Source: Akebia trifoliata (taxonomy: Eukaryota > Streptophyta > Magnoliopsida > Ranunculales > Lardizabalaceae). Taken from it: DNA of 64,000 nt. Position numbers and translations under genes: made by a program. Shown here one piece after another: positions 24,679 through 36,600 of the stretch. Location: assembly GCA_017979445.1 (NCBI GenBank), contig JADQWC010000228.1:1-64000 (forward strand), written 5' to 3'. The notes under the pieces are model-generated. The model was not told the DNA's origin and did not search any database. It saw nothing but the letters and a program-made list of their open reading frames with translations. Every line of letters starts with the position of its first letter. Position 1 is the stretch's first letter.

Positions 24679-27600
24679 ATGACTACACTCTCGTCCTCAC
24701 TCCCCATCGAATCGGTTTTAGGGTTCCAACGGTCAAAAATCAAAGCTGTAATTCCCGCAATGTCCATTTTAAAATTTCGCGCCATGGTTCCTTCAACCCG
24801 TTTATGCTTCAGGTCAAATTTCAATTCCCTTCATTTTTATCTGTTTAATCTGTTCTGTTACATGGATGGGTTGAATGCTTTTATTGTTAAATTTGAGATT
24901 TTATGCAATAAAATTTCATCAATTGATGCTTTATCAGACCCCATGTGGAAATTGCTAGGGTTTTGATATTAGTGTTGTTGTTGAATTATTGATGGATCTA
25001 GTTAACCATAGATGATCGACTCAGGTGTTAAATGTGTGGAAAGTCAAGTCATTGTCCATTTGGGGTGGTAAGACACAATGTACCCTTGTTGGGCTCTCTC
25101 AGATGGCCTTAGTGCCCACTCTGCTGTGGCTTTCACTCACTCTCATACAATGTTACCTGGTTCGCTTGGTTTGTAGAGGTCGTTTGTGGTGGATATTTAA
25201 GTCATTTATGTTAATTTCATAGAAGAAGACTTGTGTCAAGGGGGCATATCATCAGTTTAAAACCAATGGCGTACCTTTAATATTTTGACCTAATCTTGGG
25301 ATTTCTAAAATAAGGGTTATCTTCAATATTGACCACACCATGGGGCATCTCTAAAATTCAACAAAAATAAGGGTGTTTGTTAAGTTCGCTGTTTTTTATT
25401 AACCCACAACAAACCGAACCTCAAACTGGTTCGATTTGTATTAGATCGCGGTTTGCTACTATATTAGTGAACCCGGTAACATAGCTCTTAGAACCTTCAC
25501 TTTGGGTCCATAGGTTGTCCTTTCCCTTGGTATCTCCTTCTGAGGTTTGAACTCAAGGTGTGGTTCTCGCCTTGATACCAAATGGTGGGAATCCAAGCAA
25601 TACACTAAAAGCACCTAGGTGTTAATGTTGCGGAAAGTTAAGCCCTTGTCTCTTTGGGGTGATAAGAGACCAATATGCTCTTCAGCCGACATTTAAATCT
25701 ATCTACTCTGTGATAGTTGTCACTCAAGTACCCTTCTCTTCTTGGGCCCCTGGTAGCCCCTTTCCTAGGTCACCCTTTCCATTGACGCCCTTAGTGTACC
25801 CTTCTCTTCTCGGGCCCCTGGTAGCCCCTTTCCTAGGTCACCCCTTCCATTGACGCCCTTAGTGTACACTCTGATGTGGCTTTCACTCTTGTACCCTTCT
25901 TTTGGACCCCTATGTCTCTCCTTCTGAAGTTTGAACTTGAGAAGGGGTTTTGGCTCCTATACTAGATGGTAGGAGTCCAACATACCTAGGCATTAATGGT
26001 GTGGAAAGTTAAGCCCTTGTCTCTTTGGGTTGTAAGACACTAATATGCTTTACAAACCAACGTTTTCGGTTACCCATTCTGTGGTGGCTTTCACTTTGAT
26101 ACCCTTTTTGGCCTCCCCAACACCAAGTAGCCCTTTCACTAGGTCTCTTCTTTTGAGGTTTGACATCGAGACGTGGATTTGGCTATGATACCAAATTGCA
26201 GGAATCCAACCAATACACTAAAAACACCTAGGTGTCGATGGTGCTGAAAATTAAGCTCATTTCTCCTTGGGGTCGTAACACTTAAAATGATTTGTCTATG
26301 GGAAGAGTGATGTTTGGTAAGCTATAGCATGTTTATCATTGGGTTGCAGTTTGCAGTTGGTTTTCTATCTTTATTAGTGAATATAATAATGTATTAAACC
26401 ACTGAAACGGAACAAAGCCACCATTAAGAATATCATCGAGGGATGGAAACGGGATTTCTGTTCTTATAAATAAGTTCGATGGTTGGTCCTATTTCCACAA
26501 CTTGATCAGGAGCAAAATTTGCTTCTCTGAGACTGGCTGAGTCGAAATTATTGAATTTCGTTCGTCAAACTGAATCATTCAACTTCTATTATGTTTCTAG
26601 TATACCATGTTGCTTCTCTACATCTTAAATTGCTTCACATCCTTTTACCTTTTCACTACCTTACCAACCTTGCCATCCTTCTGCTATGCTCCAATCAGTT
26701 TACCTTCCTCAAGTGTTTCTTTTGCTCCTCTAGTTGTCACCTTTCCTTCATCAATTGGCCCATCAAAGTTGCAATTTTGTCTAATATGTTGGGGGAGAGT
26801 TGGAGGGTGTTGCCCATATGATAAATCAGACTTCTTTCCTAACATTTGTGTCCTACAAAGATGGACAAGTTATGCATAGTTTTATTAGACCTGAAGGGCA
26901 GAGTTAGCTTTATTATTTATTTCGGCCTTGTTTGACATATTGAAAGAGCAGGATTGTTTCTAATAACTAAAGACAATAACAATCTCCACTCTTTCGTTTG
27001 TCCCTGGGTTCAAAGGATACTGATGTCTTCTGAAGGAGCATTTTGGTTACATATATATATTTATTGATGTTTCTAGCCATCATATTTTTTTGGTTATATA
27101 TAACTGATGTTATATATATGATGGCTAGAAACATCAATTTTTTAAGAGGAAGTCGTCGGAAGAACAATGTTGAAATAAGAGAAGGCTTCTCATTTGGAGG
27201 AAGTTTTATAGAGCGGTTCCCTTTATCTCTAAAGAGAAACAAAAACTGTTGATGAGCTTCTAATTCCAAGTACTTCCCATTTTTAGTGTTTTTTTGTTTT
27301 TTTTGTTTTTTGGCTTGGGAAGAAGATTAGTTGACTTACAGACTTTAAACAACTAAGAAAGCTGGCACCTTCAATATATATATATATATTATTTTTCCCC
27401 GTTGTTTACAATTTCAGTCTATTATTACTTCATCAAAAGAACGAATTTTACTGATTTGTTTGTTATACATTGAGGAAAGGAATGAACAACTCAGAACATA
27501 TGGACAGATAAGACTAGAAGCTTGTGCAAGGTCCTTTCCATTTGATTTCTCATCTTTACTGTGATTAATGGAAACATTATCTCAAATTCGATAAACTATT

Positions 27601-28277
27601 CTGAAAATTCAGAAAAATTCTCTGAATAAGGGCCCAATCGATTAAATCGGCGGGTTCTTCACTAGATTGAGGAAATTTATGAACAACTTATAAACATAAG
27701 GATAGATAATACTATTAAGGTTATGCAAGGTTCTTTCCATTTGATTTCTCATCATGCCAATTTATCCCCTCTCCTCCGTTTCAACATTGAGATTCTATCT
27801 TCTTCAATATTCAAATCTCATAAACAAGGCAAGGTTTCAGATAGGTTGAAGTTGTTGGATTTTTGGGAAGAAACCCGAAAACATTATTTTGTACAATTTC
27901 CCTGGATTTATCTGAATTAAACCGAACTAACCCCCGACCCCTCCAAATGATCGCCAAATCTGAACTTAGGTTACCATGTATGGAATATGGTGTCATGTAT
28001 TGGCATCTATTATAACTTCATTTTTGTATACATTTCTCTTTAATTTTAAACTTTCAGGTTTGAGATTGTTGGAAATTCGCAAGTGAAGCAAAGGCTGTCT
28101 ATGGTGTTTGCCAACCCTAAAGAAAGCGAAATCGTCGAAGGGAAATCTGAGGGGAGTGAAACTGGTGGCGCCAAAGGTCCTCCATTTCTCACCATTTTGG
28201 CAGGTTTTGTAGTCTTTTTCTTCATATGTTGGCTTCTAGGGTCCATTGTCATATGGCTTATTGGTCTAATTCGTTAA
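24679..28277 (+). CDS. small single-pass membrane protein of unknown function, two exons
   Basis: Exon 1 ends at 24812 (TTCAG|GTCAAA) and exon 2 runs 28058-28277 (CTTTCAG|GTTTGAG to TAA). The join is in phase and removes a 3245-bp intron. From the first in-frame ATG (24679) the product is 117 residues; from the ATG at 24760 (MSILKFRAMVPSTRLCFR) it is 90 residues. I cannot decide between them. The short form starts with a basic, hydroxyl-rich segment that could be a mitochondrial presequence; that is an inference. Exon 2 encodes a soluble acidic/glycine stretch and then one strong transmembrane helix at the C terminus (PPFLTILAGFVVFFFICWLL, ending WLIGLIR). The layout suggests a tail-anchored or bitopic membrane protein. 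I do not recognise the family with certainty. The intron carries a TRIM-like array and a hairpin. Confidence 0.65.
24999..26281 (-). mobile_element. tandem TRIM-like array (four terminal-repeat copies)
   Basis: Four related blocks of about 70-95 bp end near 25076, 25672, 26039 and 26280. On the minus strand they begin TGTCTTAC or similar, share 'CAAGGGCTTAACTTTCC' and 'CACCTAGGTG', and three are followed directly by a primer-binding-site-like TGGTATCA(A/T)(A/G)GC. That motif resembles the initiator-tRNA(Met) site of plant LTR elements. The spacers are short and non-coding, as in terminal-repeat retrotransposons in miniature. A 68-bp direct duplication lies at 25728-25863. Lies in the intron of the small membrane protein gene. 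Confidence 0.6.
25728..25863. repeat. 68-bp tandem duplication
   Basis: 25728-25795 and 25796-25863 are almost identical and start GTACCCTTCTCTTCT. It is part of a spacer in the TRIM-like array. Confidence 0.85.
27063..27138. repeat. perfect 22-bp inverted repeat (hairpin)
   Basis: 27063-27084 is the exact reverse complement of 27117-27138, with a 32-base AT-rich loop between. The arm core is TGATGTTTCTAGCCATCATA. It is in the large intron of the small membrane protein gene. It could be a tiny MITE or a small-RNA precursor; nothing here decides. Confidence 0.8.
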
Positions 28278-28663
28278 TGTACCTCTACCAAAATTGAAAT
28301 TTGTTGGCACTTAGCTGAAAACAGGGTTGTTATTTCTGACTAAAATTTGTAAAATTCTCTGAATAAATCGATGATTTATCAATTAACTGTTACCTTTCTA
28401 CCCTTCACCCTCATAGTTTCATATATTTTCAACATCAAATTTCAAGAAGATATGATTTTTATGGACCTTGAAGATGAGGAATTTTGTTAAGAAACCCAAG
28501 AAAAGATCGTTTGTAGATTTCCTAAAATTTTCCCAAGACTTTCCCAACTTTATCGGAACCAACCTGAATCCCAACTTTGTTATTAAGAGACAGACCAGCA
28601 ACACCAAGGGTTGGATACTTTGGGGTAGGAAGGATCTTTGGATTCACTTAATTGTTAGAGTCG

Positions 28664-28832
28664 TGCTGGGATGACCTCGAAATTCACTGCATTTCACATT
28701 GGGCTGATGTGGAGGTGTGCACAGAACCATAGATGCTTTTCACTCATATCTCGATGAAAAGCATCTCCGGTTCCATACACAGGTCCACGTTAGCACAGTG
28801 TGAAAAGCAATGAATTTTGAGGTCACTTCAGC
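28664..28832. mobile_element. MITE, family M1 copy 2
   Basis: About 169 bp. Ends TGCTGGGATGACCTCGAAAT and the complement ...TTTTGAGGTCACTTCAGC give terminal inverted repeats of about 45 bp. It has the same internal hairpin (ATGCTTTTCACT ... GATGAAAAGCAT) as the copy at 5146-5352. Confidence 0.75.
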
Positions 28833-29351
28833 TTTGCCCTTCGTAGTAAGAGTCCCTTGCAACAAGTGTGGTCAAGAGAAAGATGGCAGATTGAGTTTTA
28901 AGACTCTGCCTTAGTGAAGGGACTATGCCCAAATCACTGTTTTAAAAATCGAACAGTTAAATCAGATTGAAATTTTACTCAATTGGTCGGACCAATTTGT
29001 ATCATGTTAAAATGATTGACTAGTTGCAGATCACCTAACATTGATTGCATTCTATCACTTCGGCCTTGTTTGGATAGAAAGTAGAAAGTAACTACGGAAA
29101 AAAGTAACCTTTAAATAGTTATATATATATATTTTGTATATTTAAAAAAATTAAATTTTTTTACGTTTTAAAAGTAATTTTTTAAAATTAATTCAAACAA
29201 GTTTTATAATTTTTCAAATTTTTTTTTTTTTTTAATTTTTTAAGTGCACAAAACCCGCTGTGTCTAAATTCCAACAAAAAACTTGCAACATTGTTCCGGG
29301 AAAGGGACACCATTTTGGATCCCGACTCTTTTAAATATGGGTCGGGATCCT

Positions 29352-29510
29352 TTTTAAAAAAACACATGATCTCAATCCTTTAAATGCAAAATCCAATGGT
29401 TGAGATTTATCCTTGGGATAAGTATTTTTGAGATTTGTGTTATCAAGATACTCATAAATCTCAACCGTTGGATTTTGTGTTTAAAGGGTTGGGATCCTGT
29501 GTTTTTTAAA
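29352..29510. repeat. inverted repeat with 58-bp arms
   Basis: 29352-29410 and 29453-29510 pair with few mismatches. Shared motifs are 'TTTAAAAAA(A)CACA' and 'AAAATCCAA(T/C)GGTTGAGA'. It is flanked by GGGTCGGGATCC-type sequence also seen near 38.64 and 39.75 kb. Probably a MITE. Confidence 0.65.
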
Positions 29511-30219
29511 TAGTCATTGTGATTTGCAAGTAATCAATCCCTTTATTAAGTAATTTTAATATTAAAATAAAATGAACCGCAGATCATCTCTATCAATCTT
29601 CCACAATGTAGATCAAATCAAGGGGCATGTCATCAATCAACACTCAACATTTAGGGTTACTGCATAAACCTTTATCATTCACTCTTCTTTCCCCAAATCA
29701 TCAAACCTCGAATTCTTAAGTCCTAGACCTATGTACTAAAATACAAGAACCACATCAAACTAAGAGTTACAAGAAAAAACTGGACACTTTGACAACTTGA
29801 TGAAGAACAAAAGGAAAAAAAAAGAAAAAAACTTTAATCTTCAGTTCCTTTGACATCTATGGAAGCTTATGAATCTTTTCATTGGAATTGTTTTTCCAAG
29901 ATTAGAGAAATAACCATCAATAATTTTTCTTAAAAGACTTTCTTGAAAAAAGAAATTTCCACTTTTTTAAAAATTTCAAAGAAAATATTATTTAAAGAAA
30001 ATTTTTAGAATTTTTTTTAAAGCTTCCATGGTGGGCTTTATCATAAAGTATTTACTACCATTAAATGGTAAAATGGGATTAGAAACATTTTTCTTTCTTT
30101 TTATTGTGAGAATAAATAAAAGGAAAATAAATAATATTAATGGTTTAGATCTTTAGTTCCTCAAAGGCAAAAAACATGTTCTCTCTCTCCAAGGAGATCT
30201 AGGTGTTGGCTACCAAGAT

Positions 30220-30413
30220 TTAAAATCTAGTTTCGAGACAATGCGTCTATTAGGAGAAAAACCGAAACGGTCACCATCAAAACATTTTGAAATATTTCAA
30301 AACATCCTTGAACATTTAAATTTTTGGGGTCATTGATTCGTTCTAGTTTTGGTTGAAATCGAAATGTTCGGCCAAAACACCCTGAAATGGTATGAAATTT
30401 TGAACCAATAGTT
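30220..30413. mobile_element. short repeat, family M4 copy 1
   Basis: Rich in GAAAC/GTTTC motifs ('TCTCCTAA' and 'CCGAAAC' in the relative at 35272-35458, complemented here). Both copies end in AAGATTTAAAATC- or GATTTTAAACCTTG-like sequence. Non-coding. Confidence 0.45.
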
Positions 30414-30606
30414 ACGTAACTGTCACAAAACTCCAAGATTGAAGAATGTTGTACACGTACTGCAATTTGTGAATGTAGTTCTTAGTAGCACAACATTCGA
30501 TCGGTAGATAATAAATATAAATCCTAAATGGTTCCAATTATAACACATTCAAACCATTAGTAGTATAGCAAGAGGACTGGAATTGCTTTCCTCTTCCTGT
30601 AAAGTT

Positions 30607-33600
30607 CTATAGACCTTCCCCAGAAATAATTGCATGTAGTTGTTTTGCTGTCCAAGTTACGTCTGCAAGGCTTCGAAGAGGAACCAAAATCTCTTCTGCG
30701 ATGGTCATCAATAGGACCCTGCATTCTATAGGAGACATAAAAGAACACTAAAGTTAGCAGTAATATTCAAAATTATAGAGCTTAAATTGCATGACCAATC
30801 TTTTTTTACAACAAGCTAATTGATGAAATTATATATCACACATCAAATAAGGATATAGACACTCCAATAAAAAAGTTTTGAAGCAAAAGGAAAAAAAAAA
30901 ACAGAAAGGAAAGGAGCAGCTGGTGAGAGCTGTCAACCTTCAATTTCTTCATCTCACTCTCAGAAACAGTCCCTTAGAAATCAGAGTTTTTCCCATCTGA
31001 CTAGAAATCCAAATAAAAAAAAGAATGGAAAAGCTACGCAGTCATTAAAAGGGTTAAATGACTATCCACACACCAACACTACTTAAGCCTCCTTGCTTAA
31101 TGTGTGATAAAAAGTTGGCGTGGCAATATGATCTCCCCATAGACTATGATAGAAGCATCTAAAATGGAGGGCATACATGTTTACACATGCAAAGAGTTCC
31201 ATACTTTATACATGTTTACATGTGTGTGTGTGTGCGCGCGCGTGTGTACAAAAGGGATGCTAAGGTCATAAAGTCATAATTTGCTATATTCTTTCTGTCA
31301 ACATGCAACTTGAAGGCTCTAAAAGAGTGAGAAGAAGATTCAAAAGAGCATGGATTGAGGCTATGTTGTCAAATGTCCTGCCTAGGTCCCCTTTGGCCGC
31401 CTAGACCATCCAAGCACCTAGGCCTTACCTGCTTTAAGCGGCGTTTCAAAAAGTAGGGTTAAAATAATACTTTTATGTAATATTCTAGTATAAATTGTGT
31501 TTTAAAGGGTCTTTAGTCAATTTTAGAATAAATGGGGTATTTCAAATGTTTAGCTAAATTTGTGAGGTGTGTCTAAGATTAAGAGAACTAAATCAACGAG
31601 TGTTGGGTGTAGTGGTCAAGGCATCCCTCCAAAAAGGGGGAGGTCTTGAGTTCAAGCCCTCTTGTTGGCCACTCACACAGATATATCCTTGCTTACCTGG
31701 TATGCGTGGTTTGTGGGGTATTGCATGTATCCAGAGGTTTTGGGTAAGATATGGTACTCTAAGAGGCCAGTTGCCTCGCCCCTGCTAGTCCAGCCTATAG
31801 GTCCAAAACCCCCGTCATAAAAAAAAACAAAATAAAAAAAGATTAAGAGAACTAGTAGGTGGCATGTATGAATCCATATGTATTGCAAAAGTTAGGATTT
31901 ATGCATGACAAATAAATGTTTTCATTTAATGTATTGTACGGGTCTGTTTTAATTTCAAATATTAACTACAGCTATTTTGAAAATAACATAATAAAAGGAC
32001 TATAATTTTAAAAAAAATTAAAAACTAACTATGAATTATAATTTTATTCATTTTGACGAAGATGACCTTGATAATAATAAGGTTAAATGTAAATGTGGGG
32101 CATTTTTGCTCTTTCAAATTTCGGTGTCAACAAACACTTATCAACTTCTCTCGTTATAATAGTAAAGATTTGAGAAGGGCATCAAATTACTTCATTCTTT
32201 GTGGTTGCATTTTTCTTACATGTTAGTTGTGTAGAATAAGCTTGCTTAGTACTTGGTAACTTTGGTATTATTATTGGTAATGATATATTTATATTATTTG
32301 TTCCCTCTACATACAAAAAATTTAAAAATTTAAACAATAACTTTTTGTCGCTTAAGCCCCGCCTAGGCCCTAAGGGTGTTTAGGGCAACTTACGCTTTTA
32401 ACAACAATCTTGGATTGAGGTCCTAAAAACATACAAACAAAATTGCAGTAACAAGACATGACTCTAGACAGAATTGAATGGAGGGATAAGATTCGTACGA
32501 CCAACCTCAAATTTTTGGGATGGCTTCAATGATGATAGGGTCAATGTTAATGTGCAATGACAGAAATCTCTCTAAAACCACTTACTGACCTGAAATCTTG
32601 CTGAAATTGAGAAGGGTCATGGAGGCAAGGACCCTGTATCCAGTCTCCTCGCCATTCTCCAAGCTTTCTTTCAACTGAGGGACGAGAGCTGAAAATGCGG
32701 AAAGTTGGAATTCTGCATCTGACAGTGAGGTAAGTGCTTCGCTCATCCATGCCACCGCGATCAAGCACATTCTCACCAAACTTGAGTTTCCAGAGCTTAA
32801 ACATTTAGAGATAATATCCAAAAACGATTTCTTTCCACTACCAAGCAATGATACCGTCAAGTATTTCCACCAATCTTCTCTTGCTTTCTCTTCCTCCTGG
32901 AACAGCATCAAAACATCAAACAGTCAGATGCAGCATAGTATAATTTCGGGGTTTCGGCCACCTCTTAAAAAATTTAGAACAATTTATGAAAGTGTGTATC
33001 TCACTCATGGTTTTAAATCTCATCCAAGACGGATAGACACCACATCTCACATGTGCAAAATCTCACAAGACAAACGAGAAGACTCGGATGATATTTTAAA
33101 AATCTCGACCGGGTCAGTAAAACTCATCAGAGTCAACTGGAATTTTGTATATTTTAATTAAAATAATTAATTATTTTTTTAGAATTTAAACATTTATTAT
33201 CTAATTAAAATATGATTTTATTACTAAACACCTTCTAATCTACTTTATTTTCTAAAAAAAAAATTGTAATTATTTTCATATAAATATTTATGAATAAATA
33301 ATTGTAAACCAAGTTAAATGGTTTATCTCGTCTCAGACAACTCGGTCTCATCCATGAATGAGACGAGACGTCAAATTGAGTCTTGAAACCATGGCTTCAC
33401 TCACGCCAAACTTTATGGTTCTGCTTTCAAAAGCTCAACAATAACTAATCGTACTAGAATTTGCAAAATTTTGCCATAAAGGATTACGTTGAAGAGAAAA
33501 AGGCCTTTTAGATTTTGATCAGGTGAATACAGAAAAAGAAAATCATAACTTGATAGTCTTATAAATTAGAAAATAATTTTATTATTTTTGAGCTGGCTCG

Positions 33601-36600
33601 GCCGATGTGGCGAGTTGGTTCCATCAAGTTTTGGAACCAAGACACAATCGAATTGAGTCGACTTGACAAGTTTTAAAAGTATGCTTAACACAATTAGGAC
33701 CTTGAAATCAGAAGCATTAAAGACATTATAAGAAACCTACCAAAAAAAAAAAACTATAAATTTCTTGCAAAAATAGTTTCTATGGACCTAATTACTTGCA
33801 GTTTCCAATGTACTATAGGATGTGATAATGATAATTCAACAAATACTGAACGCACCAAAGAAATAGTCTCATCAGGTAGGAAGCGCTCTTCAACATCCTC
33901 TATACGCTTGGTATTACAGCCATCATAGAATCCTGCTTGCGTAAGGAGCCAATTCTCTATCAATAACTCTCCAGAGAAAGAAAAATGTCCGCCCAAGATG
34001 AGAAGAGCTCTGCAACATTTTGCTCGAACTTTCTCATCAGTTAAACTGCATTCCAAAGCTACTGTAATGCTATCAACAGCCTCCTCCCTATATATGCTAA
34101 ACTTTCGGGGCTTTACCTGCAACACAAGTTCGTCTCAGCAACCAGGCTCTTTATAAAGAAGGCTTCCAAAGATTGACCTAACCTTACTACTCTTTAAAAT
34201 GTACAAATTTCAAAAGCTACAATAGTGACCTTTAAAATACCAACCACACCCATGGATATTCAGTCTCAAAGGCATTTATGTAGTTGATCCATACTCATAG
34301 AATCGGTCTCAGAATGCAAACTCAGTAACAAGTAGGTTAGTTCGTTGAATTAATTTTACTTGGAGGAAACACCGTGGAAGCAGTTGTCTTACACCAATTA
34401 TTTACCGTGAAGATGACACTCAATAATAATAATAATAATTTTCTTTTTTAAATGACGGGAGTGTTCAGACCCACAATAGTAGTATACTATTTCTGTGTTC
34501 ATCTTTAAGGGGCTGGTGTTATCAGGAAGGATATTATAACAGTGCTAATCTAATTATTTTCAAGGGCATGATTATGGAGACCATTAATTTCCAAAACCTT
34601 GTCTGAGGATAAAACTAAAAATTGATCAAAAAGAAATCTCTACTGTTATTTTCAAGGCCCTGTATGTAAGCTTAAAATACTTTTCCTCAAAAAGATATCT
34701 CTACTGTTAGAAAAATATTCGACAGATTTTCTAAGCTCCTGCTAAGACAGCTTTTTTAGTATTTAAAATTTACATTTTTTTACCTTTTAATGGTGTTATT
34801 TATCAGCACTGGAATCAGCCAATGTGCTTTCCACTGGGCCAAATTAATATTAAACTGCAGCTTTTTGTACAAAAAATGCCACAAAAAGGAAAAGAAAAAT
34901 GTAATTTTATGTGATAATGGTCAAAATTAATCTACAGTAGATAAATTAGATGATAATAATAGCTTGCCAATTAACTGCAATGAAATCACAATGCATTGCT
35001 ACTGTTAAACCATAATTAATGAAGTGGATGCCCATAGCTAATCCAATAACAGAGTAAATGCTGCAAATAGAAATGAATCCATCCTAGAAAATGTAGGAGT
35101 AGCCCCAATAGGCGATAAACTAAGAGAAATTCAATTGAGATGGTTTGGGCACATTCAATGAACACGTATTATAGCCCTAGCTACAAGTTGAAGGTTAAGA
35201 AAGAACGAGAGTAAGGGCCAAAAAAGAACGTGGAGTGAGAGAGTGAATGTGGATATGAACACTCTTTTGATCATGGTTTAAAGTTTTGCATAGTTTCAAA
35301 ATGTATCAGTTGAAACTGAAAGGAAACATTGACCTTGAAACATTCAATGTTTTGGGGTCAATGTTTCGGTTTGTCTCGGAATATTTCGGTCAAGACAATC
35401 TTGGATTTTCTCCTAACCGAAACATTGCTTCAAGACAAGATTTTAAACCTTGTTTTCAATAACAGATTATTTAGGTCTGGAAAAAATGAATGGAGGAACA
35501 TGATTCGTTTAGCCAACCCCAAATCTTTGGTTTATGGCTTCGATGATGATGATGATCCACATGGGTAATTTTTTTTTCACCAAATACTGCACTTAGATAG
35601 TTGAGAAATTGGGTCAGCCCTGACAACCAAATACTGCACTTTAGATAGTTGAGAAATTGGGTCAGCCCTGACAAACAGCCAAATGAACTTTATTTCTGAA
35701 CAGGAAAAGGTTTCTAGATGGAAGGTAACATTTTCAAGAATCTAATCAAACGAAAACTTTTCTAAGCAAGTACGCATTTCTCATGGACTAAGCGAACAGC
35801 AAATCACAAGAAATAGATAATATGGTGAGCCCCAGCAAACGAATAGTACTCCTGTTCTATTGAAGCTGGAGTTTATGCATAAACAACAACAATAAAAAAG
35901 TAAAAGGGGTTGCAACAACATTAGGAATCAGTTTTTAGTAGAAACAGATAGGCAAAATTATCGAGGTTCAACCCAATCAGTAATCAAAGAATCCAGTTTA
36001 ATCAATCATTGATAAAGATTGGAACCTGAAAACAACTTGAAAAACTTAACCTTTTCAAATATAATTGGTAAAACCTTTCAATTGTAGAATTGAAAGCTAT
36101 ACTACAGAGGGGGTACATGGAGAACTTGATGTGGATGGGTGGGATTAATTAGACAAGAATCAAAGTTCAATCACATTACCCTAAGAAAATAGGAGTAGTT
36201 ATATAAGAAGCATACCAGAATATCAAAGTGTAACAAAAGAACAGCAACCAAGGGCCTTTTATCAGGTGGGCAGCTCTGGAGATACACAAGCAAAACATGC
36301 ATGGTATTCATTATTCCCTCTTTCTTCAAGCTATTTAAAAATGATGTTATATCTGCCCTCCTGTAATTACCCAAATAAGACAACATGGATTTATGTGAGA
36401 AATAATTGATTAATTTACCATTAGATGCAAACATTTCTGCTGCCTCAGAGCATGGAAGCATATGCACCCTCACTTTGTTGTTCTAAATATAAAATGGTCA
36501 ATTTCCAAAGATTTCCCCTATATATGGTCAAAATAACTTGGACAATGCCAAATTTTGCGACTATCATGTTTTAAAGAAAATGGATGATTCAAGGTGAATA

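Larger units (their letters stand above)
28278..30606. other. intergenic between the small membrane protein gene and the LIN-type gene
   Basis: Two genes converge here. Their 3' UTRs probably take up the first 200 bases and part of the last few hundred. The interior holds the M1 MITE (28664-28832), an inverted repeat (29352-29510) and a 30.2-30.4 kb repeat. No gene seen. Confidence 0.5.
31290..32530 (+). pseudogene. 3' tail of an RTE-type LINE, split by an insertion
   Basis: Fragments at about 31290-31360 (RRFKRAWIE) and 32411-32530 (VLKTYK ... LDRIEWRDKIRTTNLKFLG) match the C-terminal end of plant endonuclease/reverse-transcriptase LINEs of the RTE type. The two parts are separated by the element at 31361-32410. 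It is in the last LIN-gene intron, antisense to the gene. Confidence 0.6.

Noticed and set aside
31600..31665. A tRNA gene on the plus strand
   Set aside because: A and B boxes are present but no cloverleaf with acceptor stem could be drawn; the A-rich tail and 16-bp flanking duplication make it a SINE.
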